From the NCBI GenBank assembly GCA_946629065.1, contig CAMOXK010000004.1, positions 1 through 54,130 of the forward strand: DNA of 54,130 nt, given 5' to 3'. Source of the stretch: an uncultured Clostridia bacterium (GTDB taxonomy: Bacteria > Bacillota > Clostridia > Oscillospirales > Oscillospiraceae). The notes below the pieces were generated by a model that saw only the letters and a program-made list of their open reading frames with translations, made no database searches and had not been told where the DNA came from. The translations under genes were made by a program, and so were the position numbers. Shown piece after piece: positions 22,939 to 31,468 of the stretch (its first letter is position 1; every line of letters begins with the position of its first letter).

Positions 22939-24773
22939 GCCGACACCTCCTCTGCGCTGGCAGACTGGATCTCGCAGATCTTCTGATAGATCCCGCCGCC
23001 CTGTTTGAGCTGCACGTGGGTGCCCATCTCCGCAATACGCCCGTGATCCAGCACCAGGATCTGATCCGCCTTGGAGAGGGTGGTGATCCGGTGGGAGATG
23101 AGGATGATGCTGGCGCTGCCAAAGCGGCTCTCCAGCGCTTTGCGGATCTTAGCGTCGGTCTCCGTATCCACAGCAGAGAGGGAGTCGTCAAAGATCATGA
23201 TGGGGCTCTGTTGGGTCAGGGTGCGGGCGATGGCGGCCCGCTGCTTCTGGCCGCCGGAGAGGGTCACGCCCCGCTCGCCCACAAAGGTGTCATAGCCCTT
23301 CTGGAAGCTCTCCACCGTCTCGTCCAGACAGGCGGCCCGGGAGGCCTCCCGGATGCGCTCCATGGGCATTTCGTCCTCGGTAATGCTGATGTTCTCCGCA
23401 ATGGTACGGGAGAAGAGATAGGGCTCCTGCAGGACCATGCCGATATTCCGGCGCAGATGCCGGGTCTGGATATCCCGCAGGTCTACGCCGCCCACCGTGA
23501 TGCTGCCGCAGCCCTCGGGCAGCAGATAGAGCTTATCCAGCAGGAGCATCATGGTGCTCTTGCCGCTGCCGGTGCCGCCCAGGATGCCCAGGGTGGTGCC
23601 GGCCTTCATGGTGAAGCTGATGTCGTGGAGGATCTCGGGGCTGCCCTCATAAGCAAAGGACACATGGTCAAAGCAGATGTCCCGGTCCATGGCCGGGGTC
23701 AGGGCCTTGCCGGTCTCCCTCTCCTCCTCCGCCTGCATGATGTAGGCCACACGGTCAATGGAGACGCCGGCCTTGCTCATTTCGGAGATCATGCGCCCCA
23801 GCATACGCACGGGCCAGGTCATGGTGGCACCGTAGCTCAAAAAGGCGATGTACTCGCCGGGGAGCATCTCTCCCCGGATGCAGAGCCAGGAGCCGAACAC
23901 CACGATCAGCATGATCTGCAGCCCCGAGAGCACATCGCTGATGCTCCAGAACCGGGCCATGGGGGTGGCAAGCTTCATCCAGAGACCGGTGTAGTACTCA
24001 TTCTGCTCTTCGAAGCGGTCCTTCTCATAGCGCTCCCGCCCGAAGGCCCGCACCACCCGCACGCCGGTGAGATTCTCCTGGGCCATGGCGGAGAGCTTGC
24101 CCTCGTTCTCGTCGCAGTCCAGGAAGGCCGCGCCGATCTTCCGGTGGAACTGGAAGGAGCGCAGGATCACATAGGGCACCGGCAGCATGGCGATGATGGT
24201 GAGCTTCCAGTTCATGGAGAGCATAAAGCTCAGCGACAGCACCAGCAGCACCAGGATCCGGAAGATGGAGGTCATCTGCTCGGACACGAAGCGCTTCATG
24301 GTCTCGATATCCGAGGTGCAGCGCTGGATGATATCGCCGGTGCGGTGCTTGGCGTGCCAGGCATAGGGCAGGCGCTCGATGTGGCCGAAGAGCCGGTCCC
24401 GCATGGTCTTGGTCAGGGTCTCGGCTCCCTTGGTGTTGTACACCCGGAAGCAGTACTGGGCCACCACCTTCACCGCCGCCACGATCAGGATCGCAGCCGC
24501 CATGATCCAGATGTGCTCGCCCAGATAGGCAAAGCCGCCGAAGCGGTCCACGATGCCCATGACAAAGGGAGAGAGGTTGGATTCCTTCCCGCCCAGGGCA
24601 TTGTCCACCGCCATGCGGATGATCTGGGGGCTTACCATGTCCGCCAGGGCGGCCACGGCCGCGGAGAGCATGCTGATGACGAAAAACAGCTTGCTCCCCC
24701 GCAGGAAGTCCCAGAGCAGCTTCCTGCTGAAAGCTTTTTCTTCTTTGGTTTTGGTCTTCTTTTCGTTTTCCAT
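22935..24773 (-). CDS. Heterodimeric ABC exporter, subunit with degenerate catalytic site
   Basis: 612 residues. The six-helix exporter domain includes the QRCTSDIETMKRFVSEQ coupling region. The ATPase domain has Walker A GGTGSGKSTM near 402 and a full signature LSGGQKQ. Walker B is IMIFDDSLSAVD near 526, where the catalytic Glu is replaced by Asp. This matches the degenerate-site subunit of LmrCD/BmrCD-type pumps. No clear ribosome site precedes the ATG at 24773. A TATAAT box at 24826-24821 on the minus strand, with a poor -35, is the likely promoter. It is co-transcribed with the partner gene through the ATGA overlap. Confidence 0.9.
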   Translation of the reverse strand: MENEKKTKTKEEKAFSRKLLWDFLRGSKLFFVISMLSAAVAALADMVSPQIIRMAVDNALGGKESNLSPFVMGIVDRFGGFAYLGEHIWIMAAAILIVAAVKVVAQYCFRVYNTKGAETLTKTMRDRLFGHIERLPYAWHAKHRTGDIIQRCTSDIETMKRFVSEQMTSIFRILVLLVLSLSFMLSMNWKLTIIAMLPVPYVILRSFQFHRKIGAAFLDCDENEGKLSAMAQENLTGVRVVRAFGRERYEKDRFEEQNEYYTGLWMKLATPMARFWSISDVLSGLQIMLIVVFGSWLCIRGEMLPGEYIAFLSYGATMTWPVRMLGRMISEMSKAGVSIDRVAYIMQAEEERETGKALTPAMDRDICFDHVSFAYEGSPEILHDISFTMKAGTTLGILGGTGSGKSTMMLLLDKLYLLPEGCGSITVGGVDLRDIQTRHLRRNIGMVLQEPYLFSRTIAENISITEDEMPMERIREASRAACLDETVESFQKGYDTFVGERGVTLSGGQKQRAAIARTLTQQSPIMIFDDSLSAVDTETDAKIRKALESRFGSASIILISHRITTLSKADQILVLDHGRIAEMGTHVQLKQGGGIYQKICEIQSASAEEVSA

Positions 24774-24970
24774 AGTACTATTTCCCAGAACGGCTGAGAC
24801 TGAGTTTGAGATACGGCGGCATTATATCATATGGATCATAAAAAGGAAAGAGGGCCGCAGCCCCCAAAACGTTCAAAAAGCCCGGTTAGACAGCTCTATT
24901 TCCGCTGTTTTCTCTTTCTTCCCATGTATGGGCGGCTGAAACAGGCCATGAAAGTTTTTTGCTTTCCTCA

Positions 24971-24999
24971 TTGCAATCTTACACCAATTGTTTTACAAT
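24971..24999 (+). promoter_or_regulatory. Promoter of the threonine ammonia-lyase gene
   Basis: TTGCAA (24971-24976) and TACAAT (24994-24999) are 17 nt apart. The octamer ACCAATTG occurs between the boxes (24982) and again just before the ribosome site (25024), a possible operator pair. Confidence 0.6.
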
Positions 25000-25042
25000 G
25001 GACATAGTGTTTTTGGTCATTCTACCAATTGGAGGGAACAAC

Positions 25043-26257
25043 ATGGAATTGGAACTGTACGATTTTGAGCGTGCAGCCGAACGTCTCAAACCCATCCTGC
25101 ACCATACGGAATTGGATCTTTCATCCACCTTCTCCAAGCTCACCGGCGGCAAGATCTATCTGAAATGCGAAAACCGGCAGAAGACCGGCTCCTTCAAGAT
25201 CCGCGGCGCTTCCAACAAGATCGCCTGCATGATCGAACGGGGCGAGCGCTGCCCGGTGGTGGCCTCCTCCGCCGGCAACCACGCCCAGGGCGTGGCCTAC
25301 GCCTCCAGCCGCTTCGGCATCCCCGCCACCATCGTCATGCCCAAGGCCGCCCCCATCGCCAAGGTCCAGGCCACCGAGGGCTACGGCGCCAAGGTGGTGC
25401 TCACCGGCTCCTGCTATGACGACGCCTATAACGAAGCCCTCCGTATCTGCGAGGAGGAAGGCGCCAAGTTCCTGCATCCCTATAACGATCTGGAGGTCAT
25501 CGCCGGCCAGGGCACCCTGGCTCTGGAGATCCTGGGCGATCTGCCCACGGCGGATATCATCATCGTTCCCGCCGGCGGCGGCGGACTGCTGGCCGGTACG
25601 GCTCTGGCCGCCCACCTGCTGAACCCGCGGGTAAAGGTCTATGGCGTACAGGCCGAAGGCGCCCCTGCCATTGCCCTGAGCTTTCAGCAGAAGAAGCTGG
25701 TCACCACCGAGAGCGCCAGCACCATTGCCGACGGCATTGCCGTGAAGGTCCCCGGCGATATCACCGTGGGCCTCATCAACAAGTACGCCGCCGGGGTGGT
25801 CACCGTCTCCGATCGGGAGATCGCAAACGCCATCCTTCTGCTGATGGAGCGCTGCAAGCAGATCGTGGAGCCTGCAGGCGCCACGCCGCTGGCCGCCGTG
25901 CTCAGCGGCAAGATCGACGTGAAGGGCAAGCGAGTGGTCTGCCTCATGTCCGGCGGCAACGTGGACGTGAGCTTTCTGCAAAACATCATCGAGCAGGGCC
26001 TGGTTGCCCGCAATCGCCGCCTCAAGTTTGTCGCCACCCTGGCGGATCGGCCCGGCAGCCTGGTGCAGCTGCTGTCTGTCCTGGCGGACAAGCGTGCCAA
26101 CGTCATCTCCGTGCAGCACGACCAGCTCTATCGCCGCCTGAACCCGGGCCAGACCAGCGTACACGTGGTCTGCGAAGTCGGCGGAGAGGAGCACGGCAAG
26201 AGCGTTATCGAGGCCATCGCCGCCACCGGCTGCGAGGTGGAGATGGAAGCGGAATGA
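25043..26257 (+). CDS. ilvA: Threonine ammonia-lyase (catabolic type, ACT domain)
   Basis: 404 residues. The PLP lysine is Lys52 in KTGSFKIRG, and the phosphate-binding glycine loop is PAGGGGL near 175. SSAGNHAQGVA binds the substrate carboxylate. The C-terminal ~75 residues form an ACT domain (ATLADRPGSLVQLLSVLADK), as in the short TdcB/IlvA forms of Clostridia. It deaminates L-threonine (and serine) to 2-oxobutyrate through the reactive 2-aminocrotonate/iminobutyrate intermediate. The ridA gene 269 nt downstream encodes the enzyme that clears those intermediates. GGAGGGA precedes the ATG at 25043. Whether it serves isoleucine synthesis or catabolism cannot be decided; the symbol could also be tdcB. 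Confidence 0.92.
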   Translation: MELELYDFERAAERLKPILHHTELDLSSTFSKLTGGKIYLKCENRQKTGSFKIRGASNKIACMIERGERCPVVASSAGNHAQGVAYASSRFGIPATIVMPKAAPIAKVQATEGYGAKVVLTGSCYDDAYNEALRICEEEGAKFLHPYNDLEVIAGQGTLALEILGDLPTADIIIVPAGGGGLLAGTALAAHLLNPRVKVYGVQAEGAPAIALSFQQKKLVTTESASTIADGIAVKVPGDITVGLINKYAAGVVTVSDREIANAILLLMERCKQIVEPAGATPLAAVLSGKIDVKGKRVVCLMSGGNVDVSFLQNIIEQGLVARNRRLKFVATLADRPGSLVQLLSVLADKRANVISVQHDQLYRRLNPGQTSVHVVCEVGGEEHGKSVIEAIAATGCEVEMEAE

Positions 26258-26324
26258 ATTTGCTTCCCTTACCGGGAGCAAATTCAGAGAAGAGTGAATA
26301 GAGAAGAAGGAAGAGATAAGGAAT

Positions 26325-26520
26325 AATCCCCCGCACGCTTCGCGGGAGCCCCCTTTAGACAAGGGGGCCTATAAGGAAAGGAAGACCCCTCAGTCTGCCG
26401 CCTTGCGTGAGACGGCGTCAGACAGCTCCCCTTAGTCAGGGGAGCCTATAAGGAAAGGAGACCCCTCAGTCCGCTGCGCGGACAGCTCCCCTTAGTCAGG
26501 GGAGCCAAAGTTGAAAGGAG
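26325..26520 (+). repeat. Three tandem gut-Clostridia palindromic repeat units
   Basis: Three related units run through the gap between ilvA and ridA, each with a GC-rich palindrome and a GGAAAGGAG tail. A 26-nt core (starting GACAGCTCCCCTTAG) is identical at 26421-26446 and 26481-26506, a 60-bp period. Within each unit the CTCCCCTTAGTCAGGGGAG part is a hairpin. The last unit ends in the ribosome site of ridA (GAAAGGAG, 26513-26520). Such repeats are widespread in gut Clostridia, from general knowledge. Confidence 0.75.
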
Positions 26521-26526
26521 ATTGTA

Positions 26527-26898
26527 ATGAAAGCTGTTTCTACCAACAAGGCGCCGGCCGCCATCGGCCCTTATTCCCAGGCTCAGATCGTGGGCAATCT
26601 GGTCTACACCTCCGGGCAGATCCCCATCATCCCCGAGACCGGCGCTCTGGCCGAAGGGCTGGAGGCCCAGGCCCATCAGGTTTTCAAAAACCTGGGTGAG
26701 CTGCTGAAAGCCGCGGGCTCCGACCTGAGCAAGACCGTGAAGACCACGGTGTTCATCAAGAACATGGACGATTTTGGCGCCATCAATGCCATCTACGCCC
26801 AGTATTTCACCGAACCCTTCCCCGCCCGCTCCTGCGTGGAGGTGGCGCGGCTTCCCAAGGACGTGCTGCTGGAGTGCGAGGTCATCGCAGAGCTCTGA
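26527..26898 (+). CDS. ridA: RidA, reactive enamine/imine deaminase
   Basis: 123 residues, the normal length of the YjgF/YER057c/UK114 family. It has the substrate-site Ser/Tyr region (IGPYSQAQIVGNLVYTSGQI) and the catalytic Arg in PARSCVEVARLPKDV near residue 103, with the family ending LLECEVIAEL. It hydrolyses 2-aminoacrylate and related enamines released by PLP enzymes such as the threonine ammonia-lyase encoded just upstream. That makes the ilvA-ridA pairing functionally sensible. GAAAGGAG from the preceding repeat unit is its ribosome site. Confidence 0.95.
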   Translation: MKAVSTNKAPAAIGPYSQAQIVGNLVYTSGQIPIIPETGALAEGLEAQAHQVFKNLGELLKAAGSDLSKTVKTTVFIKNMDDFGAINAIYAQYFTEPFPARSCVEVARLPKDVLLECEVIAEL

Positions 26899-26913
26899 TT
26901 CCATATGAAAAAA

Positions 26914-26951
26914 GACTGGCTCCCATCGATCGGATGGGAGCCAGTCTTTTT
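26914..26951. terminator. Bidirectional terminator after ridA
   Basis: A perfect 14-bp stem (GACTGGCTCCCATC / GATGGGAGCCAGTC) with a 5-nt loop is followed by TTTTT and preceded by AAAAAA, serving both convergent genes. Confidence 0.9.
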
Positions 26952-26963
26952 ATGTTCTGTTTG

Positions 26964-27749
26964 CTATTGCGCTTTCTTTTTCTTCAGCGCATCCGCCAGG
27001 GCAAAGCCCCCGGTGATGAGGCCCATGTAGCTGCCCAGGATCAGGACGGAGGGCAGCAGATACAGGAAGGGCACAGGGATCCAGCGGTGGAAGATCTCCA
27101 GCAGCGGGTTCCCCTCGGTCTCCACGGAAAAGAAGTAATTGGCCTTGGGATTCAAGCCCGTCCGGCGCAGCAGCAGATTGATGAGAAAGACGCCGAAGGT
27201 GATGAGCAGGGCCGTCCCCACCGTGCGCGGCAGATCCCGAAAGCTGGGCCGGTAGAGGCCGAAGCTCACGATGGCAAGCCCCTCGATGACGATCATGAAA
27301 TGGGTGCCGTAATAGCCAAGGTTTCTGGGGAGCAGGAGCGAATAGCCTTCGAAGGCAACGCCCGGCATGGCCAGGGCCATCATGGCCCCCAAAGGCGCAA
27401 GGAAAAAGCAAAAGGCCAGAAGGGGCTTGTGCTTGCGCCACACAGCGATGGGGATCAGCATCATGTTGATGTTGCAAAGATGCAGCGGCAGCTCGCCCCA
27501 CCAGTTGAAGCCGCCCCGCTCCGCGGTGAGCACATTGAAGTCCGCGTCCAGGGAGAGATAGTATTTATAAACGAAAAAGCCCACGAAGGTCACAAGGCAG
27601 GCTGCGATCAGCACCGTCTGTCTGGTTTTTTCGCTCTGATTGCGCAGCAAAAAGCTTGCCACGATGAGAAGCGCGAGGAACACGCCGAAGGTCACAAGAA
27701 ACACCGTGTTGAAGGGCCGGATCACCCACAGGCCGGAATTGCTCTGCAT
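26964..27749 (-). CDS. YwaF/TMEM164-like membrane protein
   Basis: 261 residues with about seven membrane helices. The hallmark WWGELPLHLCNINMML near residue 90 and the later NYFFSVETEGNPLLEIFHRW resemble the TIGR02206/YwaF family (COG5522), related to eukaryotic TMEM164. Function in bacteria is not established; TMEM164 is an acyltransferase in ether-lipid metabolism, so a lipid role is possible by analogy only. AAGGAGG lies 9 nt upstream of the ATG. It is a single gene between two terminators. Confidence 0.8.
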   Translation of the reverse strand: MQSNSGLWVIRPFNTVFLVTFGVFLALLIVASFLLRNQSEKTRQTVLIAACLVTFVGFFVYKYYLSLDADFNVLTAERGGFNWWGELPLHLCNINMMLIPIAVWRKHKPLLAFCFFLAPLGAMMALAMPGVAFEGYSLLLPRNLGYYGTHFMIVIEGLAIVSFGLYRPSFRDLPRTVGTALLITFGVFLINLLLRRTGLNPKANYFFSVETEGNPLLEIFHRWIPVPFLYLLPSVLILGSYMGLITGGFALADALKKKKAQ

Positions 27750-27847
27750 GGGACACGCCTCCTTATCGTTGCTCTATTGCGTGATCCGATGATAGCATGA
27801 TTTCCAAAGTTTGTAAATCCCGATCCGCGGTACTTCGAGATAAAACA

Positions 27848-27875
27848 AAAGGATCTTCCGATTGGAAGATCCTTT
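27848..27875. terminator. Terminator after the NAD salvage operon
   Basis: A 12-bp perfect stem (AAAGGATCTTCC / GGAAGATCCTTT) with loop GATT has further A/T pairing outside, 5 nt beyond the nadE stop codon. Confidence 0.85.
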
Positions 27876-27880
27876 GTGTT

Positions 27881-28639
27881 TTACAGAATGATCGGCATGC
27901 GGCGCTTGTGGAGGTTGGCTCTCTCCTTCCGGCGGATCTTTTCATCCGTCTCGGCGTCGCCGCTGGTGCCCAGGCGCAGATAATTGTGGATGTCCTGATA
28001 ACGCAGGCCCAGCTTTTCCTCGTCGCTCATGCCGGAGAGGCCATCGCTGGGCGTCTTGCAGACCAGATTCCGGGGCAGTTCCTCCATGCTGAGGCCCACT
28101 TCCACCACCTCCACACTGGTAAGCGAGCCCAGCAGCGAAAAGTCACAGGAGGTGTCCCCGTCCTTGGTGCAGTAGCCCACCGTGGCCTCGGAGAGGTTCC
28201 CGGTGCCCACGAGGCGAGCGCCAAGGGCCTGGGCGGCGTAGCGCAGCAGGGTCATGCGCAGGCGCGGGCCAACGTTGATGTTGCTCTCCCGGTCAAAAGG
28301 CAAGGCGAACTCCCCTTCCGCCGGTTCCCGCTCCGGTTCCACCTGGCTGAGAAGGGCCAGGTGCATGGGGCCGATGTTCAGGGTGCGGTGCCGGATCCCC
28401 AGGGCGGCGCAGACTCTTTCGCTGTCCGCAATATCCTTCTGCTCCCCATCGGGAAGCAGGATACCGTACACGTTCTCTTTCCCCAGCGCACGGGCGCAGA
28501 GGGCCGCTGCGACGCTGGAATCCTTCCCGCCGGAGATGCCGATCACCACACGGGAAAAGCCCTGCTGCCGGGAAAGCTCCCGCAGAGCCTCCACCAGACG
28601 GTCCCGCTCCCGGGCTGCGTCAAAAAAGTAGTTTTCCAT
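27881..28639 (-). CDS. nadE: NH3-dependent NAD synthetase
   Basis: 252 residues, the length of the ammonia-dependent form without a glutaminase domain. The PP-loop SGGKDSS is at 36-42. GTGNLSEATVGYCTKDGDTS in the middle is the NaAD/ATP site, and the ending RRKERANLHKRRMP is typical. It converts nicotinate adenine dinucleotide to NAD. It follows pncB by 10 nt in the order pncA-pncB-nadE. A nicotinate-mononucleotide adenylyltransferase (nadD) is not in this operon and must come from elsewhere. Confidence 0.95.
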   Translation of the reverse strand: MENYFFDAARERDRLVEALRELSRQQGFSRVVIGISGGKDSSVAAALCARALGKENVYGILLPDGEQKDIADSERVCAALGIRHRTLNIGPMHLALLSQVEPEREPAEGEFALPFDRESNINVGPRLRMTLLRYAAQALGARLVGTGNLSEATVGYCTKDGDTSCDFSLLGSLTSVEVVEVGLSMEELPRNLVCKTPSDGLSGMSDEEKLGLRYQDIHNYLRLGTSGDAETDEKIRRKERANLHKRRMPIIL

Positions 28640-28649
28640 AGCAGTTTCC

Positions 28650-30098
28650 TCAGTGGGACTTGGAAAGCAGATCCATCTTCATCTCATAATAGGCCGGGCT
28701 CATGTCCAGATAGTGCTGGTGGGGGTTGGAGAAGCGCTGCTCCTCCTTCCAGATCTCGCCCTCCAGCTGATCTTTCAGACGCTGGGCGATCTGCTGGAGC
28801 GGCTCCGGCTCGAAGCAGCGGTGGCCGTCCTTCAGCACCTGGATCTGCAGCTTTTTAGCCGTGCAGTTTTCCAGGAACATGAGCTTCCAGGGGCGCAGGG
28901 GATCCACAAAGCGATAGGGCTTCGTCAGATCCACTTCCTCCCCCTGCATGCAGATGAGATCCGCCACCGCCCGTCCGTCCGCGTCATAAATGCGGTACAC
29001 GTCCTTCAGGCCGGGATTGGTGGTCTTCTCCACCGTGTCGGAGACCTTGATCCGCGGCTCCCAGACGCCGTTCCGGTTCACGGCGCAGAGCTTGTACACG
29101 CCGCCGAACACCGGCTCGGAGCGGGAGGTGATCATCCGCTCGCCCACACCGAAGGCGTTGACCTGGCCGCCCTGGTCCAGGATAGAGGTGATGGTGTACT
29201 CATCCAGGCTGTTGGAGATGATGATCTTCGCATCCTGGAAGCCCGCCTCGTCCAGCATGGCGCGGGCCTTCTTGGTGAGATAGGCAAGGTCTCCGCTGTC
29301 GATGCGAATGCCGTAGCTGCGGGACTGGATGCCCTGCTCCCGCATTTCCTGAAAGACCTTGATGGCATTGGGCATGCCGGAATTGAGCACGTCGTAGGTA
29401 TCCACCAGGAGGATACAGTTGTGGGGGTAGCGCTCAGCAAAGCGGCGGAAAGCGGTAAGCTCGTCCTCATAGAGCATGACCCAACTGTGGGCCATGGTGC
29501 CGCTGACCGGGATATCAAACTTCTGCCCGGCCAGCACCGTGGCGGTGCCTTTCACGCCGCCGATGAAGCAGGCCCGGGCCCCGTAGACCGCGGCGTCGTT
29601 GCCGTGGGCCCGGCGGGCGCCGAAGTCCGACACGGCCCTGCCCCCCGCCGCCTGGACGATCCGACGGGCCTTGGTTGCGATGAGGCTCTGATGATTGAAC
29701 TGGGCCAGGATCTCGGTTTCGATGATCTGGGCCTCCACGATATCCGCCACCACGGTGATGATGGGTTCGCCGGGGTAGATGACGCTGCCCTCGGGGAAGG
29801 CGTACACGTCCCCGTGGAAGCGGAAGTCCTCCAGGTAACGGAGGAAGCGCTCGTCAAACTGCTGGAGAGAGCGGAGATAGTCCACGTCCTCCTTCTCAAA
29901 ATGCAGGGTGTCCAGATAGTCCACGATCTGCTCCAGCCCAGCGAAGACAGAAAAACCTCCCTGATCGGGATTCCGGCGGAAGAATACATCGAAGGCCACC
30001 CGGGTGTTCCGGCTCTCCTCGTCCAGATAGTAGCCGTTGGCCATGGTGAGCTCATAGAGGTCCATGACCATGGCGGGATTGGCAGGCATCTTGTTCAT
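28650..30098 (-). CDS. pncB: Nicotinate phosphoribosyltransferase
   Basis: 482 residues, the long Firmicute type. It starts with MDLYELTMANGYY, and has VAFDVFFRRNP, the active-site stretch SDFGARRAHG near 184, FIGGVKGTATVLAGQKF, and RIDSGDLAYLTKKAR near 275. It makes nicotinate mononucleotide from nicotinate and PRPP, the committed step of the Preiss-Handler salvage route. GGAGGAGAG precedes the ATG at 30098. It is coupled between the nicotinamidase gene (13 nt away) and nadE. Confidence 0.95.
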   Translation of the reverse strand: MNKMPANPAMVMDLYELTMANGYYLDEESRNTRVAFDVFFRRNPDQGGFSVFAGLEQIVDYLDTLHFEKEDVDYLRSLQQFDERFLRYLEDFRFHGDVYAFPEGSVIYPGEPIITVVADIVEAQIIETEILAQFNHQSLIATKARRIVQAAGGRAVSDFGARRAHGNDAAVYGARACFIGGVKGTATVLAGQKFDIPVSGTMAHSWVMLYEDELTAFRRFAERYPHNCILLVDTYDVLNSGMPNAIKVFQEMREQGIQSRSYGIRIDSGDLAYLTKKARAMLDEAGFQDAKIIISNSLDEYTITSILDQGGQVNAFGVGERMITSRSEPVFGGVYKLCAVNRNGVWEPRIKVSDTVEKTTNPGLKDVYRIYDADGRAVADLICMQGEEVDLTKPYRFVDPLRPWKLMFLENCTAKKLQIQVLKDGHRCFEPEPLQQIAQRLKDQLEGEIWKEEQRFSNPHQHYLDMSPAYYEMKMDLLSKSH

Positions 30099-30111
30099 CC
30101 TTCTCTCCTCC

Positions 30112-30657
30112 TCAAATAATGTGGATCTGGCAGCTGGCCATGGTCTCCAGGGCAGCCCGGTGCTTTTCCGGGGTAACGCCGGCGCAGCAAGCGCTGTCCA
30201 CAGTCATCTCCGCCTCAGGGAACGCGGCTTTCAGGATCATGGCGTTGGACACCACGCAGATATCGGTGCAGAGACCGATGAGCTGGATGGAAAGGCCCTT
30301 GCCGTCCCCTTCCGCGCCGGTGAGCTCACGCACCAGGGCAGGCAGCTCCATGCTGCCGAAGCTGGGCTTTTCCAGCTTTGTCTCGTCCCCCAGGGCATCG
30401 CTGATTTCCCCGTTCAGCTCCCAGCCTGGTGTGCCCTTGATGCAGTGCTCCACCGGCAGAAAACGTCCCTCGCGAGTGGCGAGATAGTCCTCTCCATGAG
30501 TGTCCAGGGTGGCGATAACAGGCAGGCCCTCCGCCCGCCAGGCGCGGAGCTTCTCTGCCGCAGCCGGAGTGATGGCCACCGCCTCCGCAGTGCCCAGCGC
30601 GCCGTCGATAAAGTCCTTCTGCATGTCTACCACGATCAAAATGCGGTCATATTTCAT
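30112..30657 (-). CDS. pncA: Nicotinamidase (isochorismatase family)
   Basis: 181 residues. The catalytic Asp11 is in VVDMQKDF and the nucleophilic Cys is in GLCTDICVVSNA near residue 133. The metal-ligand Asp/His stretch is TLDTHGEDYLATREG near 52. It deamidates nicotinamide to nicotinate, feeding PncB and then NadE, so the three genes form a compact NAD salvage operon. GGAGGGC lies upstream. A minus-strand TATAAT box is at 30704-30699 with no good -35. Several ACAG/CTGT elements lie around it (30670-30740), which might be operator parts, but I cannot assign a regulator. Confidence 0.9.
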   Translation of the reverse strand: MKYDRILIVVDMQKDFIDGALGTAEAVAITPAAAEKLRAWRAEGLPVIATLDTHGEDYLATREGRFLPVEHCIKGTPGWELNGEISDALGDETKLEKPSFGSMELPALVRELTGAEGDGKGLSIQLIGLCTDICVVSNAMILKAAFPEAEMTVDSACCAGVTPEKHRAALETMASCQIHII

Positions 30658-30763
30658 GGGAAAGCCCTCCTGTCCTCTTGTTGTTTTTCGCTGTCTGTAT
30701 TATACACGCTTTTTCTGTCTTTGTGCGGGATATGACAGTTAGATTATTCACAAACAACATGTC

Positions 30764-30800
30764 ATAAAACGGCGCCATCGAAGAGATGGCGCCGTTTTAT
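30764..30800. terminator. Terminator of the DUF operon 30816-32636
   Basis: A 16-bp perfect stem (ATAAAACGGCGCCATC / GATGGCGCCGTTTTAT) with a 5-nt loop has U-rich flanks on both strands. Confidence 0.85.
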
Positions 30801-30815
30801 GGATGTCCGCAGGAT

Positions 30816-31208
30816 TCAATTGCCGCTGCGGCGATTGAGCTCTCGCTCCACCTTGTTGAGGGTGTCGAAGAAGCGCTCCGTGGCCACCGCCGGTCCCATC
30901 AACAGCAGGCCGAACACGTTCCAATCGAACATGTGCCGGAAGGAAGTGAGCTTCCCTTCGATGCCAAGCTCCTGGGCTTTGCCTTTCAGCTCCTCCGCGA
31001 TTCGCCCCATCCAGACCAGGGTATAGACAAAAAGCGTGGGGATCCCCAGCAGATAGGCCAGCCAGTAGCGCTGGGTCCGTCTGCCCAGGATCTCGTCCAG
31101 CTCGTCCTGCAGTCCCAGCTGCATGTAGACAAGAAAGAACAGCCCTGCCGTGAAAAAGTCGATAAAGCCCAGGAGAAAGCCCGGGCGATTGGTGTGTTGA
31201 AATCTCAT
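30816..31208 (-). CDS. DUF4234-like membrane protein
   Basis: 130 residues with two or three hydrophobic segments (FLLGFIDFFTAGLFFLVYMQ, YWLAYLLGIPTLFVYTLVWM, VFGLLLMGPAV). The pattern of a short outward loop, a helix, and RTQRYWLAYLLG resembles DUF4234 inner-membrane proteins, whose function is unknown. I chose the ATG at 31208, preceded by AGCGGAG, over the GTG at 31232, which has no ribosome site of its own. It is the last gene of a four-gene minus-strand run. Confidence 0.6.
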   Translation of the reverse strand: MRFQHTNRPGFLLGFIDFFTAGLFFLVYMQLGLQDELDEILGRRTQRYWLAYLLGIPTLFVYTLVWMGRIAEELKGKAQELGIEGKLTSFRHMFDWNVFGLLLMGPAVATERFFDTLNKVERELNRRSGN

Positions 31209-31232
31209 GCCGCGCTCCGCTTCCCCTTCCAC

Positions 31233-31454
31233 TCATGTGATCTCGTTGAGCTTGCGCTGCAGTTGGTCCAGATCCCGCTGGGTAAAGGAGTCCGGGTCCA
31301 CGCCGCAGGAAGAACAGGCGCTGCGAAATTCCGCGGTGTCGATGGTATCGTTGGGGCTCTTGGCCAAAGTCCGAGCCACCCGATTGATGAGCCCGGTGTT
31401 GGTGTCCATGAGGCCGTAGCCTTCCATCATGGCAAGCTGCCAGTCCTTGAACAT
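31233..31454 (-). CDS. Small acidic/polar protein, unknown function
   Basis: 73 residues, starting MFKDWQLAMMEGYGLMD. There is no signal peptide or membrane segment. Asp/Thr/Ser-rich stretches (AKSPNDTIDTAEFRSAC, VDPDSFTQRDLDQLQ) recall a helix-loop-helix fold, but no EF-hand consensus can be claimed. Two Cys lie in SACSSCG. The start has AAAGGAGAG 4-5 nt upstream and lies 14 nt after the DUF4256 stop, so the gene is real and in an operon. I do not recognise the family. Confidence 0.55.
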   Translation of the reverse strand: MFKDWQLAMMEGYGLMDTNTGLINRVARTLAKSPNDTIDTAEFRSACSSCGVDPDSFTQRDLDQLQRKLNEIT

Positions 31455-31468
31455 GCCGCTCTCTCCTT

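Noticed and set aside
23016-24797. Other long antisense frames, such as 593 codons opposite the ABC exporter and 897 codons opposite the GH3 gene
   Set aside because: Same shadow composition and no ribosome sites; the opposite strand carries catalytic motifs.
26325-26520. A CRISPR array between ilvA and ridA
   Set aside because: Only three imperfect palindromic units with a 60-bp period between the last two, no unique spacers and no cas genes.
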